Shown here one piece after another: positions 38,911 to 50,143 of a DNA stretch of 64,000 nt. Source of the DNA: Prorocentrum cordatum. Lineage: Eukaryota > Sar > Dinophyceae > Prorocentrales > Prorocentraceae. Both the position numbers and the translations under genes were made by a program. Position 1 is the first letter of the stretch. The number at the start of each line of letters is the position of its first letter. Below the pieces are notes generated by a model that was not told where the DNA came from, made no database searches, and saw only the letters and a program-made list of their open reading frames with translations. Location: NCBI GenBank assembly GCA_963575745.1, contig CAUYUJ010022073.1:1-64000 (forward strand), in the 5' to 3' direction.

Positions 38911-39846
38911 TCAAAGAGCGCGCGCGCTCGAGCCAGAACGGCTTCGAACATAAGCGCATCGGGCAACATGCGCACGCGCGCGAATGGAAGACGCAGGAAG
39001 GGCAACACGAGGGCCAGAAACGTCAATGCTGGCGGCTTTGGCGGCCCCCGACGCCCGAACAAGGAAAATCAACGATTGCTCAAATATCTCGCGCAGAAGG
39101 CGAGTCTGCTTAGGCTCGTAATGTTTGGCCATCATGTCAGCAATATGTTCTTTAGTTCCTACATGTTTGACCTGTGTCTGTTCCTGCTGGCGTGTTTCTG
39201 TTATCCAGTCCAAGTTAATACGATGAGTACGATGTAGATGGCGAAGTGCGGGCGCGCGCCCTGTTTGTACTATCGGAAAAACTGCCTGGCTATCCTCGGC
39301 CACGATAAGGTGCACGATCGGGGGTGGTGCCAGCGCGGTTAACGGACGTGGGGCACGTAGCACGATGTCTTTGTGCGTAATGTTGGATGAAGATGTCAGT
39401 GGTGATGGTGTAACTCGTGTCGATGTCTTAGAACCAAGATGAAAGTTCGCGTTGATGGGGTCCTCCGTGGAAGCGTTTTGCGTCGTTTCTGCTTGGCAGC
39501 CATGGACACGCTGGCGTCCTCCCCGCAGGTTGGGTCGTGCACCGCAGCTTCCCAAAAGGACAACAAAAGGTAGACCTTCGGCACGTAGAGCCGCGTCAAG
39601 AGCCGCGATCTCGGACTCTGTGGATGAATGCAATACCACGGTTTGCTCTGTGCATGCAGCACTGGGCGGGGAGAATGCGTCGTTGCCCGCCGGCGCCACG
39701 AAGACGCCGGCGATCGACTTGGAGCTGTCGACGCCCGTCGGCGATGAGAACGATGGAGACTCGATCCGACGCGGCACCAATCTATCCATGGAGACAGCGT
39801 GCACGCGTAGACTTCCAATAACAAACCAGTCGATGAACACGCTCAT
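38911..39846 (-). pseudogene. Copia RNase H fragment
   Basis: Residues about 40-90 contain SSTESEIAALDAALRAEG, then EDSQAVFPIVQTGRAPALRH, RTHRINLDWITE and VGTKEHIADMMAKH. This is the classic Ty1/copia RNase H series. The N-terminal first-aspartate region is not clear. The frame continues beyond the domain into unassigned sequence. Confidence 0.75.
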
Positions 39847-40079
39847 CGCATGCGCAGCTCAATATAGCGATCTCCCGCGCTAACATGAACACGGGATGCG
39901 CAAAGCCAAGCCTGCAGCAGCGGGCCAGGCAGAACATCTTCACCAGGACACTCGCTGCGTCGGACCCGAGGACGCCCTCATCATTACAATCCCTTCTGAG
40001 AAGGACGCATCCTCGATGCCAGGGGCGTCGAAATGCGGGGAATCGCCATGAGACGCGCATGGTGTCCTGCGTGGATTTT

Positions 40080-40903
40080 TTAAACAAAAAAAAAAAACAC
40101 TGATCTAGATTCCGGCTTGTCAACCGGCGCAAAAGATCCAGGCCGGGTCGGGCGGGGCTCAGGCGATGATGCTCTCAATTTCCTTGAACCTGGCGCACCA
40201 GGAAGCTTGGACGCGCATTCCAAGCATCGAGTAACGCACCGGTCGGTAAAGCCATGCATGACGCGTCGAATCCTACGAACATGGAATGCAAATGTGCACT
40301 GTTTGGGGCCATGCTCTGGAAGCGCGGGTCGGATCGCGGCCACGCGCGCGTCGAAGACACCTCGCAACACTTCCCATGCACCTTGACCACACCCCAAGCA
40401 GTGATCGCATTTGGTAGGTGGGTCGATCTCAATTCCACTGCGCCGCATCAAGTCGTCCTATTCAGGTTGGTTTTGGGACCTGCCATTTTGAAGTCATCGA
40501 CATACACGGAGAAAAAAAGGTTCAATTTGTCATGCCCCCAGACACATTTCCGCCCAGAGATAAATCGGAATCCCACTGACTCTGGGCAAGCACGACAACG
40601 ACGCCCCCGAAATACTCCCGCCAATGGGTGACCATAGAGAGCGAGGCGTAGTCGACAGACGGGGTGCTCATATTTTGCCCAAGAAGCAGACTGCCGCCAT
40701 TTGAACATGGCAATCCATGCGTCAACGGGCTCGATTCGACCATCGCAACAAAGCGAGGCCTGCGCGCAAGCTCTGGGCGCATCACTGAGCTCGCCGCCTA
40801 AACCTGACAACAGCTCCGTGGCGCCGCACAATTTAAAGAACCTTAATGCGTAGAGCACTGGATGCGGCGTCGGCGAATACAGCAGCGGCCAGGCCGCTCT
40901 CAT
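40080..40903 (-). pseudogene. Copia reverse transcriptase fragment
   Basis: The frame at 40903-40448 shows CRLRLALYGHPLAGVF followed by LFFSVYVDDFKMAG, the copia RT palm with an intact YVDD. Reading continues in another frame at 40451-40080 with GIEIDPPTKCDHCLGCGQ, the segment that normally follows the RT in these elements. The N-terminal RT half is not readable. Confidence 0.75.
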
Positions 40904-42267
40904 CCTTCACATTGTCGCGCTGAACCACGACGCGGCCCTTGCACTTCTGAAGTTATGGCGGCGGTAACCGATCATGTCTGACAAAAGAAAGTTCTAAGAT
41001 CTCAACGAACTGAAAACCTTTCTGCGCTTCTGCGCGTTTCGGATGACCTCGTCGCGCCCCGCAGCCGTTTCGAGCATCCAAATTTGCTTCTTGTCCAGTC
41101 ATTCATATTATTTGCGACGCGCGTCCTGCGCTCGCGGCTCAGCCACAACTTCCTTCTTAGTAAGGCGACGGGTGGCGAGACAGGGCCTCTCCAAGTGAGT
41201 CGAATCCAGCTTGCTGTGTTCCTGGCGATAATCAGGTGCTCGCGGCATCATCGGGGCTGCGCCGCTGTTCCGCCGTTGTCCGACAGCACGGGCGAGCGAG
41301 CAACACCCGCGGGAATGGCTCCCGGCTGGGGGGGGGGCAGTGTAGAACCGCGATGACGTCACGCGGTCCGCCAGGGCGGCGGGAAATAGATGGTCGCCGG
41401 CGATGCCCTTGACATTTCCATTGCTGGTGACAGCATTGCGGTGTAGATCGGAAAGTTACGCGTCGTTAAACCGCGTTCCATGTGAAGCCGTGATCGCCGT
41501 TGCTTCGGAAGAGATGAGCATGTTTGTCGGTTCGATTCCAGACGCGAAGAGCAGATTTATTGCGTGTCTCCCGTGCTTGGAGATCTTCATCGGCGAACTC
41601 TCGTCAAGCTTGTCGCTCCCCCTTGGACGTGGCGTTCCAGAAGTCAGGCAATGCGCAATCTGGTCGGGGGGTGGCCTGGGCGCGGGCCTGGCGATCACGC
41701 GCTTTCATCTCGCCGTCTGGCGCGATCTCGGGCCGCCTGTAGAAGCGAACAATTCCAGTCCAAGGTTCACTGACCTGCCGGTGGTCATTTTCACTTCCAT
41801 CTCACACGTCGCGGAAAGATTTCTCGCCCTCGAAAATAAATGCTGTCTCGAAGCTGCGGATGACATCCAGCTTCTCCACTGGGGCTGGGACCCCGATCAC
41901 ATCATCGGCAGGGCCAGAGAGCTGAGCACGAGCTGCGCGGATGCGCCGTAGGATAGCCCCACCGCGTTGTTCCCAGTAGTCCGTTACGTCGGGGGAGACT
42001 GGTTCGGGAGGCCGCGCTCCGGGGCAGGAAGCGTCGGGAAAGTCTGGTTCGGGAAACCCCATGTTACCGGGGTCGCCACATTCAACTGGGCATAGGAGTA
42101 TTGGGTCGTCTTCGACCGGTTCGCCCAACGAGCAGGATGTCAGGATAGATATCAACTCATGTGCTTCCGGGTTCTGGTGTCGGACGAGACCTTCTTTGAT
42201 GGGGAAAACGTGTCTCCCGTCCGGGATCGCGATGTTCTCGACGTGATGTACGTGGCAACGCTCTCCA

Positions 42268-43322
42268 TCAGAATGACCGGCACGCGGGCCCGTCGACGAC
42301 GAGGTAGGCACCAGACCAGCGACCGCCAGAGTGGAGATGGCATCCCATGAACTCGCCTTCTCGGCATATCTCATCAAACTTCGCCGCTGAGTTGTCGAGG
42401 TCGGGGCTGGGGCACCCCCAAAAGACACGGGCATCAAACGGGACAATGTGTCCCTTGAAAGATTCTGCGAATGGAAAGTCGCGCGACGCGATGTCCCCGT
42501 GAGCTTCCCGCGTGGCTGCGACGCCATGACACGGTCGAGTAGTGATGTTGCGGCCAACAAACCACGCCTGCATAACCTCTGTCCACCATTCATGACCCAG
42601 GCCAGAATTGCGGGGCGCCGCGCGGGTGCCCTGAATTTCTGATTTGACAGCGCGGTTCCGCTGCATCGCGGCCGACGCGGCGCGCCAGCGTCGCGCCGCC
42701 ACCCCGAGAGACGGCGCGCCTTCAGTGGCTCGCCAGAACTGTCGGCGTAGATGCGCTTCACCTCGTCGATAGCGGCAAGAAGCTCGAGAAGGGTTGCCCT
42801 GGTGGTTTCGGCGCCCCTGCGCTTCGCAGGACACGCCGCGACGGCGCCGGCAAATTGATCCAGCACGACCAAGGCGCGCCCATCACCATGTCCATCGGCG
42901 GCATCGTCTGCAGCATAAACAACGTGGTCGGCAGTCAAGGCCTCGCCGACTCGCTTGGGAACGCATGTTTCGTACTGAGCGTCTTCCTCGGTGGGCTGCG
43001 TTGGCGCGCCGGGTCGGCGTCGGCGGCAGCAAAGCGCACTGCGCGCCAGGATACGCGCGCATGTCTCACAATCCGGGCGCTTTGGACTGCGAGTGACGTC
43101 GCGCGAGGGATCGATGGGCGGCCGCGGCCGGCCAGGCAGGGTCGCGCCACGAGTTGGCGGCGCAGACGCGGGCGCGCCCACTGGCGCTGAATCACCAGGC
43201 GCCAAGTCGATCACAGGTGGCGCGGATGCGGGTGCGTCCACCAGCGCAGGAGCACAATGAGCCACGTCGCTTACTTGGGGCGAAGACGCAGGTGCGCCCA
43301 CCGGCGCGATGGCATTATCCAC
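42268..43322 (-). pseudogene. Copia integrase fragment, frameshifted
   Basis: In the frame from 43322, TRSPKRPDCETC is the remnant of the zinc-binding segment. LTADHVVYA (Asp132) and YADSSGEP (Asp194) give the first two integrase-core aspartates. The reading then shifts to the frame at 42834-42268, where GLGHEWWTE and a C-terminal FMGCHLHSGGRW block follow. The expected N-G-x-x-E-R-A-V block with the catalytic Glu reads QRNRAV, so the Glu is not visible. Integrase would insert the cDNA; this copy is broken. Confidence 0.7.
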
Positions 43323-43689
43323 GCAACATCTAAACAGGAAAAATACGAAACATCAGGTCCACGCTGTAGTACGCGTCGCGAGCGTCGTGATTGACTTGGC
43401 GCGGGACGCAACTGAGGCAGCGAGATCCGTTTCACATTATTTGATCGATTCGCCCATTCCGCCAGCCCGCATTGGCGCGCGGCTGTCGAATGCCCGTGTG
43501 ATCGTTGTCAACGGGGCGCTGCTGGGTCGTTTTTTTTTTTTTGTTTATGGATGGCTGGTTTTGGATGACTTGGCAGGCGGGGGCCATTTTTTGCCCGCTT
43601 GGGCCTTCTGTTTCGGAAGGTGGCGGCTCGTGAATGCGATCGCAGGGAACAAGACAACATTACGCAGCTTCCTTTCTGCATCCTTCGAG

Positions 43690-44640
43690 CCCCTTGTCGC
43701 TCGTCGGGCCTCTTAGGAGCCTATTGGGGTGTCCAGGGGGCCTCTGGGAGCGGAAGGCTCGGATTCTCGATTCGTGGTCTCCATATCGGGCGTCTCTTGG
43801 GGCCCTCTTGGGATCCTTTTGGGCCGTCTTGGGCGCCTCTTGGGCTGTCGCGGGGCCCTCTCGGGCGGTCTTGGGCCTCTCTTGGAGGCCTCTTGGGCCG
43901 TCTTGGGGCGGTTTTGGAAGCATATTGGGCCGTCTTGGAGCGTCGGATAGGCGAAAAAGCGAGGAAGTCAAAAACCTTTTGTATCACATATAATTAAAAA
44001 ATGGAAATCAATGGTTTTGGCGCTCTGAGGCTTCGCGGGCGTTCATTGGGATCTCATTGGGTGCCTCTCGAGGGCTTCTTAGAGACTCTCAGGAGTCGCT
44101 GTCGAGCCTCTAAGGGGCATCTGTCGGGCCCCTTTCTCGCCTTTTGGGGCCTCTTGGGGGCCTCTTAGAACCTCCAGGAGCCTCTTGGAGCGGAAGGCTC
44201 GGACTCTCGGTTCGTGGCCCCCATCTTGGGCCCCTCTTGGGGCCCTCTTGGGGTCCTTTTGGACCGTCTTGGGCGCCTCTTGGGCTGTCGCGGTGCCCTC
44301 TCGGGCGGTCCTGGGGCTCTCTTGGAGGCCTCTCGGGCCGCCTTGGGGTGGTTTTGGAAGCTCCTTGGGCCGTCTTGGAGCGTCGGGGACGAGGAAAGGC
44401 GAGGAAGCCAAAAAACTTGAAAAACCAAATGGAAATCAATGATTTCGGCCTCTCGGGGCTCTTGGAAAGGGCCAGGGCTCTCCTGAGACGTCTTGGAAGC
44501 TTCTTGGGCCGTCATGAGGCCGTGTTGGGCGTCTTGGGCCGATCGTTCGGCGATTCGGAACCCTCTTGGACCGTCTTGGAAGTCTGTCGGGGCCCTCTTG
44601 GCGCGCTCCGGGGAGCGTGGGAGGCCGCGCCCAGGAGGAA
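43690..44640. repeat. CTTGGGGCC repeat array, two or more ~400-bp units
   Basis: A unit beginning GGAGCGGAAGGCTCGGA (43757 and 44188) and running through CCTCTTGGGGCCCTCTTGGG and a GGTTTTGGAAGC(A/T) word to GGCGAGGAAG occurs at about 43757-43990 and 44188-44420. Each ends in an A-rich AAAATGGAAATCAATG word (about 43998 and 44428). A decayed third unit follows. The family is also present inverted at 19370-19760. A T13 run lies at 43531-43543; the stretch 43323-43690 is otherwise featureless. Confidence 0.65.
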
Positions 44641-45161
44641 ACCATCTCTGACCCGAGTTCGCCGCGAGTGACCCAGGACCTTGCCGGGGCACTTTCCAGC
44701 CCGGGACCCCCAGGGGCCGCTCCGCGAGCGCGAAGTATAAAGTTATTGGTAACCAGTTACCGGAGATCTTAGCACGCCTCTGGCCCGTTGGGCTGGCGAA
44801 TTAAAGCCGAACTCCTGGGCGCCGTGATTGACAGCAACCTTGCACCATTGACCGCGTGCGCCCTGTAGTAAGTAGCCCAATCGTGGATCCAAGATTTGTC
44901 GGAAGCCGCCGCCTTGCACCAGTTGTTCCACAGATAGCGCCGATGGGCAATCATCCAGCGCAAGGGCTGAACCGGATAGTCAAATGTGCGGCAACGTCAG
45001 GCGAATGTGTTCGTCGTTGCTGCTCGCACCTGCGCACCGCCCGCCCTTTGAATCAGGACATATGCGACCGTGCATGCTGCAGGAAACCTAACGGCAACAT
45101 CGACAGTGCAGCGGCAACCGCCTCCTCGGACAGCTCGCCCACTAAGTCCCCATCGTACCAT

Positions 45162-45740
45162 TCAAAGCAGGAACCATTTTCTCCCCAGCGGCCATTTCGC
45201 AGTTCCTTCTCGACGCATGGCGTCGCACAAGAATGCACAGTCAGCCCCGCGCTGGGTCGGGCACCAGCTCAGGTCGACGTCGTCGATCACCATGTTGGGG
45301 TAGAGGACGTCGAGCACCGAAGCTCGCATTACGATTGGCGCCCCCAACGCGACAACAGCACTCATGGCGTCCGCAGCGCGCGTTTTGCGGCGCACGCGCA
45401 CGATGGCAGCAAAGCGCCAGTTTGCCAACACCACCTGACCTTTTCCATTTTCCACGATCCTCCTCTCTGCCACGAAGATCGAAATTCCAGCTCGGAATTT
45501 GGCTATTGGACGGTCGGGCAATTCCGGCGCGACTGCCGCCCTTGCTTGGCGGGCGCGCCACCAGGCCACTCCAATGACCAACTTGGCCCAGGCGGCGCCG
45601 TGGAACGCAAAGATAAACAGGTCACCTTCCATCTTCGAAGCCGTAACTCGTGACTCCTTGTAGCGTCGAGCCTCGTACACGATGCGGTTGGTCTCGATGA
45701 GGTCCGCGATCACTGATGAATTTTGAACTCTGTGCGACAT
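45162..45740 (-). pseudogene. Second copia fragment, RT/RNase H junction
   Basis: A 192-residue frame. Residues 13-53 (DLIETNRIVYEARR, LFIFAFHGAAWA) and about 105-125 (GQVVLANWR) resemble the copia RNase H start (xxDAAWA, S/VLANWRS). The Asp of DAAWA reads Gly. Located upstream of an integrase, it must belong to a different copy from 38911-43322. Confidence is low because only scattered motifs remain. The stretch 44640-45160 shows only a GGTAACCAGTTACC palindrome at 44747-44760. Confidence 0.4.
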
Positions 45741-45924
45741 CGAAACTCCTGATGATAAATCTGACCTCGTCCGGTTTCAAAGCCAGCCTAAACTCCCAAC
45801 CCAAATCCTGCTCTCTGCGATCTCCAAGTCGGTAGCTGGCCAGCCGAGACCCCTTTTGAGCTCCTGGTTCAAGTCGAGCAGGTCGAGCTTGTCGACGAAC
45901 ACTTCCTGACACACGAGTATGATA

Positions 45925-46055
45925 ATGGCGATGTTGGTGATGATGATATGGTGACGATGAGGACGACGGGGGTCATGGTGTTGATGATGATGTTGACGAT
46001 GATGATGGTGGCGATGATGATGATGATGATGGCAACGATGATAATGATGGTCATG
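45925..46055 (+). repeat. GAT/ATG triplet repeat
   Basis: GATGATG and related triplets are nearly continuous. The open frame there is Met/Asp/Val repeat and not a gene. Confidence 0.85.
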
Positions 46056-46289
46056 ACATGCTCTCAACCCCTGCCCTCAGGAAAGGCCGCGAGCGCGCAG
46101 TTCTGCGAAACGGGGGGCTGGCGCACGATAGCGCATAAAGGAATGACCCCCTTTATAAGCCCCCCCAGGCTGCGAGCCGCAGCCCCTGACCCAGACCGAA
46201 GGCGAACGAACAAAAGCCTCAACTGGCCGCGCCTGGCCGCCTTCGCGGGCGGGCGCGCGCAAGGCGAAAGCGCTGCGCTGACGACAGGA

Positions 46290-46580
46290 GGCGACAGAGG
46301 AAGAGGAGGACGAGGACGAAGAAGGACGGCGCGACCACGCACGGCGAGGGCGCGGCCGCGGGGCGCGAGCCACCAGGCCCCGCCGTCAACCGCGCGCGCA
46401 CACGCCATGCGCAGAGAGAGACCACGAGGAGGAGGAGGAGGAGGAGGAAGAGGAGGAGGAGGAATGACGGAAGAGGAAGAGGGAAGAGGAGGAGGAGGAG
46501 GAGGAAAAGGAAGAGGAGGAAAAGAAGGAGAAGGACGAGGGGGAGGAGGAGGAGGAGGAGGAGGAGGAAGGGGACGGAAA
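46290..46580 (+). repeat. (GGA)n tract
   Basis: GGA/GAA triplets run from about 46290 to 46580 with unique GC-rich flanks. No gene is supported between 46060 and 46950. Confidence 0.8.
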
Positions 46581-46959
46581 GCGCCGGCAGCGCCTGCCAG
46601 GCTGCCGCCGGGCAGCCGCGGACACCGCGCGCGCCTCGCAGCAGCTGTTTCAACGGCGCGGCGCGGGCCCTGTCAGGGGGCCCCCTGCAGGATATCACCA
46701 CGCGCAAACGCTCGGCCTCTGGGCCCAGGAGGGGGGAGAGACGAAGAAGATGAAGAGGGATGGAGGGGAAGGGGGAGGAAGGCGGCAAGCGAGCAGACAG
46801 GCAAGCAGGGGGGCGAGCAGAGGGCGGGAGCGGCGGGGGGGGCGGGGGGGCGCGGCCGCGGGATGAGAGCCACCAGCCCCGCTGTTAGGCGCACGCGGGC
46901 GGGCGCGGGCGGAGGCGGGGGAGGAGGGCGTCGGGGTCGCGGGCAAGAGGGGCCTAAGT

Positions 46960-47600
46960 AGGTGGCGCCCTCGTCCCAGTCGGGCCAGCACGCCTGCGCT
47001 TGCCTGGCGGCGCGCCGCCACGCCTCGGCGCCGATGGCCACGGCCAGCCGCCTGCACCGCCAACCCCATCGGAGCACCCACGCCTCCACGATTGTTTCGT
47101 CGCGAGAATGCGGAGGGTGGCCGCGGTCCGGGTGCGGGGCGGGCCGTAGCAGGTGTAGGCCAGCGGCTGGCAGGTGATGTTCTGCCCGCCAGAACATTGG
47201 CGTGCGCCGAGCAGAACTCGACCTTGCGGCGGCACACGGTGGCCGCGCAGTCTGGACCAGCCACCACGGCCGCAGGCGAGGCGACGCCCACGTCGAAGGC
47301 CAGGAGGCCGTCGCCGAGGGCACCAATCAGCACGTCGGCAGGTCGAAAGCGCGTTCCAGGCACCAGGCCCTGGGTTTCGAGCTCTGCGCCGGCGTCGCAG
47401 ACTCCGGCGGCGGCGCGCACCCGGCGCGCTGACACGTGGTGCCCCCAGGTCGACTCCGCGCGGCCGCAGCCAGAGAGCGCGCGACCCTGCCCGGTCGAAG
47501 ATCGCTTGGCCGCAGAGGCCGCACGGGACCGGGTCTAGAGGTCTGGCGGTACTATGTCCGCGGTTTGAGGGGGTGCCAGGCGGCAAGGCAGCCAGGCAGG
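46960..47600 (-). pseudogene. C-terminal nuclease fragment of a non-LTR retroelement
   Basis: At 47350-47210 the minus frame reads FRPADVLIGAL...LLAFDVGVASP followed by a CRRKVEFCSAH block, a PD-(D/E)XK-like arrangement (Asp, Asp, Lys). Upstream, in another frame, a CGLCGQ knuckle (about 47530-47500) fits the zinc motif that precedes this domain in retroelement proteins. The frames differ, so at least one indel separates them. No RT is present nearby; only the 3' part survives. Confidence 0.45.
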
Positions 47601-48794
47601 TTTCAGAATGACCGATTGGCCTTACGACGGCAGGGATCAGGACCAAGTCGGTTACAGTAGAGGCCCGCGTTCCAAAATCCAGCCTTTTCCAAAACAAAGG
47701 CGATGCAACGCGGGGAACAGGACCGCCATTTTCAGCGGTTGTCCACAGATATCTTGGATCAGAGCCCTGGGCTGATATCCATCCACCTACATTGTCCTCG
47801 CCATGGGCTTGTAGGCCCAAGTCGCCCCCATGAAAATTGAGGGATATGTGCCCCTTTGCAGACTTGGCTGCGCAGCCATGCGCTTCGCAAAACAAAGAAG
47901 GAAGAGGATGATGAGAAGGAACTGTGAGGCATGAGGAGGTGGAAGGGGGAACAGAGGAGAGGGTGGCATGGAGGGCGAGCTCAAAAGACGCAAGAGAGGG
48001 AAGCAGGACGAGGGGGGGATGAAGGAAGAACGTAGCCAGGGAATCTTCGGGTTGGGCGGCAGGTAGCGAACAGACAGGGTCGGACGGGAGGCTCGATCGT
48101 CGGAACGGCCAGCGGCATGGATCACGGTCGTGTTGACCACCCCTCGGGCGCCATGTCAGAGACAAGTGGGTCTGTGATTGCGGTCGCAGCGGCAGCGAAA
48201 ACGACGGCGACGAGGAAATCTAGGATGGCAAACTAGCAGATGGCTTGGAGGACGGGGAGAAGGGAAGCGACGACGAAGATCAAGGGGAAAGGACGTGAAG
48301 CAAGACACAGCACGAATGTGGACGAGAAGGCGAGAGGATTTGGGTTTTCGGGAGCATGCTAGCATCTTGCGATTGCAATACGCACGCTCAAAGCAATCGT
48401 CGGACTGTTCGAAACGAAAGTGGCACAGTTGCGCAACTATATACAAGACGCCGTGCTGCACTACACGCGCACACAAAGACTCCGAGGAGGGCCCTTCACT
48501 CACGAACGAGCAGTCGCATCCGACAGGCGGCGGCACGAGTCTCTCCCTTACTTCCCTGCCCCTTCCTAGTGCATGCTACCTCCCTACCCACTTCCACTGA
48601 GACTGGCCCCGAACAGGATGGGTTCAGCCACCAACGGTGGCCAACTCGCTCAACTCAGGAGGCAGAGTGTGATCTAGGCGCGCGCCCCACAAGCAGCTGG
48701 AAGCGCGCGCGCACACGAGAAGCAACGCAGGAACGGTCCATCGGCTACGCTGCACCTGTACTCGTCAGCCGACTCAAGCCCCCGCCACGGCAGG
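47600..48794. other. Unrecognised spacer
   Basis: No domain is seen on either strand. Several short frames exist. This is the downstream spacer of the methyltransferase gene. Confidence 0.4.
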
Positions 48795-49480
48795 TCACGT
48801 TCGGAAGAACTGATCCGAGCCTGCGAAAACAGACAACATAGCGACGGCCACGCACGGCAAACACATGGTGTCGCCAGCCACCCTTACCCCGTGGAGGGAA
48901 CTGGGTACGCCTGCGGGCTTGCGCGGGGAGCCCTGAAACTTGAAAAGCTCATCCACTGTGAGGTAGCGATGGATGCTCAACGAATCAGTGTCGGTGCCCT
49001 CACCGAGGGCGAAAGCGAAGATATAGCGGCTCCTCGTGGTCACGCACATCATTTTGTCGTCGGCCCTGTATTGCAAACCGCGGACCGAGTCCTGAGGTAG
49101 GCCTGGCCAACCGTGATCACTCCGTTTGCTCTTCCTGTTCCTCCTTCTCCTCCTCCTCCTCTTCCTCCTCTCCTCCTTCCTCCATCCAGATTTCCTTCTC
49201 ACCATTATCTTCCTCTTCCTCCTCTCATCCGTCTCCCCTCCTTCTCTTCAATGTGCCAAACTACTCTGTCTCCTTCTCCTCCTCAATTTTCATCATCATA
49301 TTTCTTCGTCTTCTCCTCCTACCTCTTCCTTCCTTCCTTCCTTCTCCTCCTCTCCGTTCCCCTGGGTAGGTCCAGCTTCCGCGTCAGGTCCACGAAGCAC
49401 ACCTTGCCCTCGTTGCGAGGGTCCTTCATGTCATCCTCCACCCAGCGCATCATCGCCCTGAGGCTCATCGCCTCCGAGGC
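48795..49480 (-). CDS. C5 cytosine methyltransferase, C-terminal exons (motifs IX-X)
   Basis: The last exon starts at an acceptor near 49103 (GGCCAG|GCC) and ends at the stop at 48795. It encodes MCVTTRSRYIFAFALGEG, RYLTVDELFKFQGSP (motif IX-like, with the R-L-T-x-x-E and Q-G pattern) and VAGDTMCLPCVAVAML (motif X, G-N/D-x-M-x-x-P-V). An upstream exon near 49480-49366 encodes MMRWVEDDMKDPRNEG and CFVDLTRKLDLP, likely part of the target-recognition region. These complete the catalytic domain begun at 55052-53235, but a separate gene lies between them. They could also be the remains of a second methyltransferase copy. Confidence 0.55.
49110..49370. repeat. (TCC)n-rich presumed intron
   Basis: CTCCTC-type sequence separates the two C-terminal methyltransferase exons. 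Another GAC/CAC triplet tract lies at 49590-49790. The stretch 49800-50143 holds no recognisable gene. Confidence 0.6.
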
Positions 49481-50143
49481 GCGAGCCCAGGGGGGAAGGT
49501 GCCAGCCAAGGTGGGGAGGGACGGCGATGGCGACCACGATGACAACGACGGCGAACACGACCACGGGCGTCGGCGACAGCGACGGAGAAGTCGAGGACGA
49601 CGACGACGACCACCACCACCACCACGAAGACCACGACCTCACATTCGACGGCGACGACGATCTCTACGACAACGACCGCGAAGACGGCGACGGGCGACAG
49701 CGACAGCGACGGCGAAGGCGAGGACGAGGACGACCACGACCACCACGAAGACGACGATCTCGACCACGATCTCGAAGACGTTGACGCTGTGTCAGGATCG
49801 CCAGCATTGCGTCCGCAAAGCCCCCCCCGTGCTTCGATGTGTTCACCTGTGACTGTTTGAGGGGGATGGCATCTGGACGGGGGTAAGGAGGGGTCGGCGG
49901 AGGTATCTGTTGGCAGTAGCCATGTTATTTTTCACATCCACCTGCTAGCCAAAACGCATCATTGATGTCTCAATGTAAGTTTCCTCATGTGCCAATCTGC
50001 CCGCATGATGGCAAGAGAACAAATTAAACTGAACGAGATCCCCAGGTCGGACAAGCCTGTGCGAGGCGCCTATCCGCCTGAGGCATGCATGGGGTGCCAC
50101 CAATCTCCGACGAGCAAGTGGCATCGCATGTAAAAAAGAATTC

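Larger units (their letters stand above)
38911..43322 (-). mobile_element. Broken Ty1/copia retrotransposon
   Basis: In copia order on the minus strand there are integrase (43322-42268), reverse transcriptase (40903-40080) and RNase H (39846-38911). Frames are interrupted by many indels. Neither LTR nor gag is identified. The segment between integrase and RT (42267-40905) has only short frames and is presumed decayed pol. The YR element is inserted immediately downstream. Confidence 0.75.
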
